64,000 nucleotides of DNA, taken from positions 1,922,001 to 1,986,000 of the forward strand of contig NZ_NEVM01000001.1 in NCBI RefSeq assembly GCF_002261225.1. The letters are read 5' to 3'. The notes under the pieces are model-generated. The model was not told where the DNA came from. It did not search any database and saw only the letters and a list, made by a program, of their open reading frames with translations. This document shows, piece by piece, positions 61,523 through 64,000 of this stretch; the stretch's first letter is position 1; each line of letters starts with the position of its first letter. The stretch is from Bordetella genomosp. 10. Its GTDB lineage: Bacteria > Pseudomonadota > Gammaproteobacteria > Burkholderiales > Burkholderiaceae_B. Made by a program: the position numbers and the translations under genes.

Positions 61523-62164
61523 TCATTTCCTGGCTTTCGCCGCGGCCGCCGCGCCCGTCTTCGGCGCGGGCGCCGGATACGCGATGCGGATCCTGATGTA
61601 GTCCGCCGCGCTGTCGCCCTTGACGAAGGTGCCGAGGCAGTTGCTCAGCGTCGCCGTCGACGACGTGCCGCACATGGCGCTGGAAACGAAGGTCCTGTTG
61701 GCCGGCGTGTTGTTCACGCTGCCGGTGTTGGCCGCCGTGATCTTGGTCTGCCAGCCGTCCTTGTGGTCGTGGTAGAACTGGAACGTGCCGGTGGCGACGA
61801 CCATGTACGGGTTGGTGGTGTCCGGACTGGTGGCCTGGTTGCGGATCTCGAACGCCCAGGTGTTGTACTTTTCCTTCTTGGTGCACGGTGCGCTGTTCTT
61901 GTCCCTGATCGTCATGTGGAAGCTTTTCTTGCCGTTCGGATCCTCCGTGATCGTCTCCGGCTGCGCGGGAACCTGCCATGTTTCCATGCATCTGCTGTTG
62001 GGCGTATTGCCCTGGGGCGTAAAGATGACGATGGAATAGTGGGTATTGGGAAGCGAGTCGACGCCTACGTCCAGGGTGTAGTCATGCGCGGCCCGCGCGC
62101 CGTTCATCAAACCCATCGCCAGCGCCAGCCCGATGCCGAGTTTCACGATCACGTCTTTGACCAT
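61523..62164 (-). CDS. Unknown secreted protein
   Basis: A 213-residue protein with a clear Sec signal peptide (LGIGLALAMGLMNGARA, cleavage likely before AHDYTLDV). The mature part has four cysteines (in NSRCMETW, SAPCTKKE, SAMCGTSS and LSNCLGTF), compatible with two disulfides, many Thr and Asn, and ends in an Ala/Lys tail. I do not recognise a family. It is convergent with the SUKH-like gene (18 bp apart) and separate from tex by 207 bp, which hold the tex terminator. Confidence 0.75.
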   Translation of the reverse strand: MVKDVIVKLGIGLALAMGLMNGARAAHDYTLDVGVDSLPNTHYSIVIFTPQGNTPNSRCMETWQVPAQPETITEDPNGKKSFHMTIRDKNSAPCTKKEKYNTWAFEIRNQATSPDTTNPYMVVATGTFQFYHDHKDGWQTKITAANTGSVNNTPANRTFVSSAMCGTSSTATLSNCLGTFVKGDSAADYIRIRIAYPAPAPKTGAAAAAKARK

Positions 62165-62292
62165 GGTTAGGTCCTCCGAGGTTGTGGGACAGCCATATGC
62201 GGCAAGACGGTTGGAAATGTAGGGCCGATCGCGCCGGCCGGCCGTTGTCTTCGGTCGCTTCCGTTTTGTTTTCCTGTACCGGAAAAGTATCG

Positions 62293-62331
62293 GAAAAGAA
62301 AAAGCCGGCGTCCCGTGAAGGGAGCCGGCTT
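62293..62331 (-). terminator. Rho-independent terminator of tex
   Basis: AAGCCGGC (62302-62309) pairs with GCCGGCTT (62324-62331), with an inner TCCC/GGGA pairing. On the minus strand the stem is followed by TTTTTCTTTTCC. Confidence 0.8.
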
Positions 62332-62371
62332 CGCCGTCCGCGCTGCCTGGCGCCTGGCGCTTCAGCTTCGC

Positions 62372-64000
<1,629 letters not shown>

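Overview
The window is a stretch of high-GC betaproteobacterial chromosome. The 16S sequence, gene content and gene order suggest the Bordetella/Achromobacter group (Alcaligenaceae). I see no insertion sequences, integrases, prophage genes or CRISPR arrays. Nearly everything reads as core or slowly changing accessory genome, and almost all of the long antisense open frames are GC-codon shadows.

Layout. 0-7 kb: a cut-off LysR regulator, a Fur-type TonB siderophore receptor, an Rrf2 plus thioredoxin-reductase-like pair, and an SDR gene divergent from an AraC regulator. 7-16 kb: aconitase B, a small lipoprotein with a lytic-transglycosylase-like core, a large mechanosensitive channel, a glutathione transferase, a LysR regulator, a DUF1127 protein and a carboxymuconolactone-decarboxylase-like protein. 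16-22.6 kb: one complete rrn operon (promoters, boxA, 16S, tRNA-Ile, tRNA-Ala, 23S, 5S, two terminators). 22.6-27.5 kb: a GntR regulator divergent from a dicarboxylate transporter, a D-tartrate-dehydratase-like enolase-superfamily enzyme and a fumarase/aspartase-superfamily lyase. 27.5-29.8 kb: YchJ, two glutathione transferases and a small membrane protein. 30-41 kb: the methylcitrate genes prpBCD and mdh on the minus strand, divergent from gntR-sdhCDAB-sdhE-gltA. 41-52 kb: an AEC transporter, a LysR regulator, leuA with a structured leader, a DUF2214 protein, an Ldh-type dehydrogenase, malic enzyme maeB and an OPT transporter. 52-58 kb: the 2-oxoglutarate dehydrogenase operon sucA-sucB-lpdA. 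58-64 kb: zapE, trpS with an extra C-terminal domain, a SUKH-like protein, an unknown secreted protein and tex, cut by the window end.

The theme is central carbon metabolism. acnB, gltA, sucAB-lpdA, sdhCDAB, mdh, maeB and the methylcitrate cycle lie within 50 kb, and a shared 22-bp palindrome in front of acnB and in the mdh/gntR intergenic region suggests joint control by the neighbouring GntR protein.

The most interesting leads are: (1) a possible leucine-responsive translational attenuator before leuA, with a 35-codon leader ORF holding two CTA codons and two mutually exclusive RNA stems, one of which buries the leuA Shine-Dalgarno sequence; (2) the shared GntR operator; (3) the GntR / 37-bp palindrome / transporter / tartrate-dehydratase-like / lyase cluster; (4) five genes whose stop codons sit inside or at the edge of short repeats; (5) a dispersed 80-bp intergenic repeat, tandem between mdh and prpB; (6) a tryptophanyl-tRNA synthetase fused to a DUF1508-like domain.
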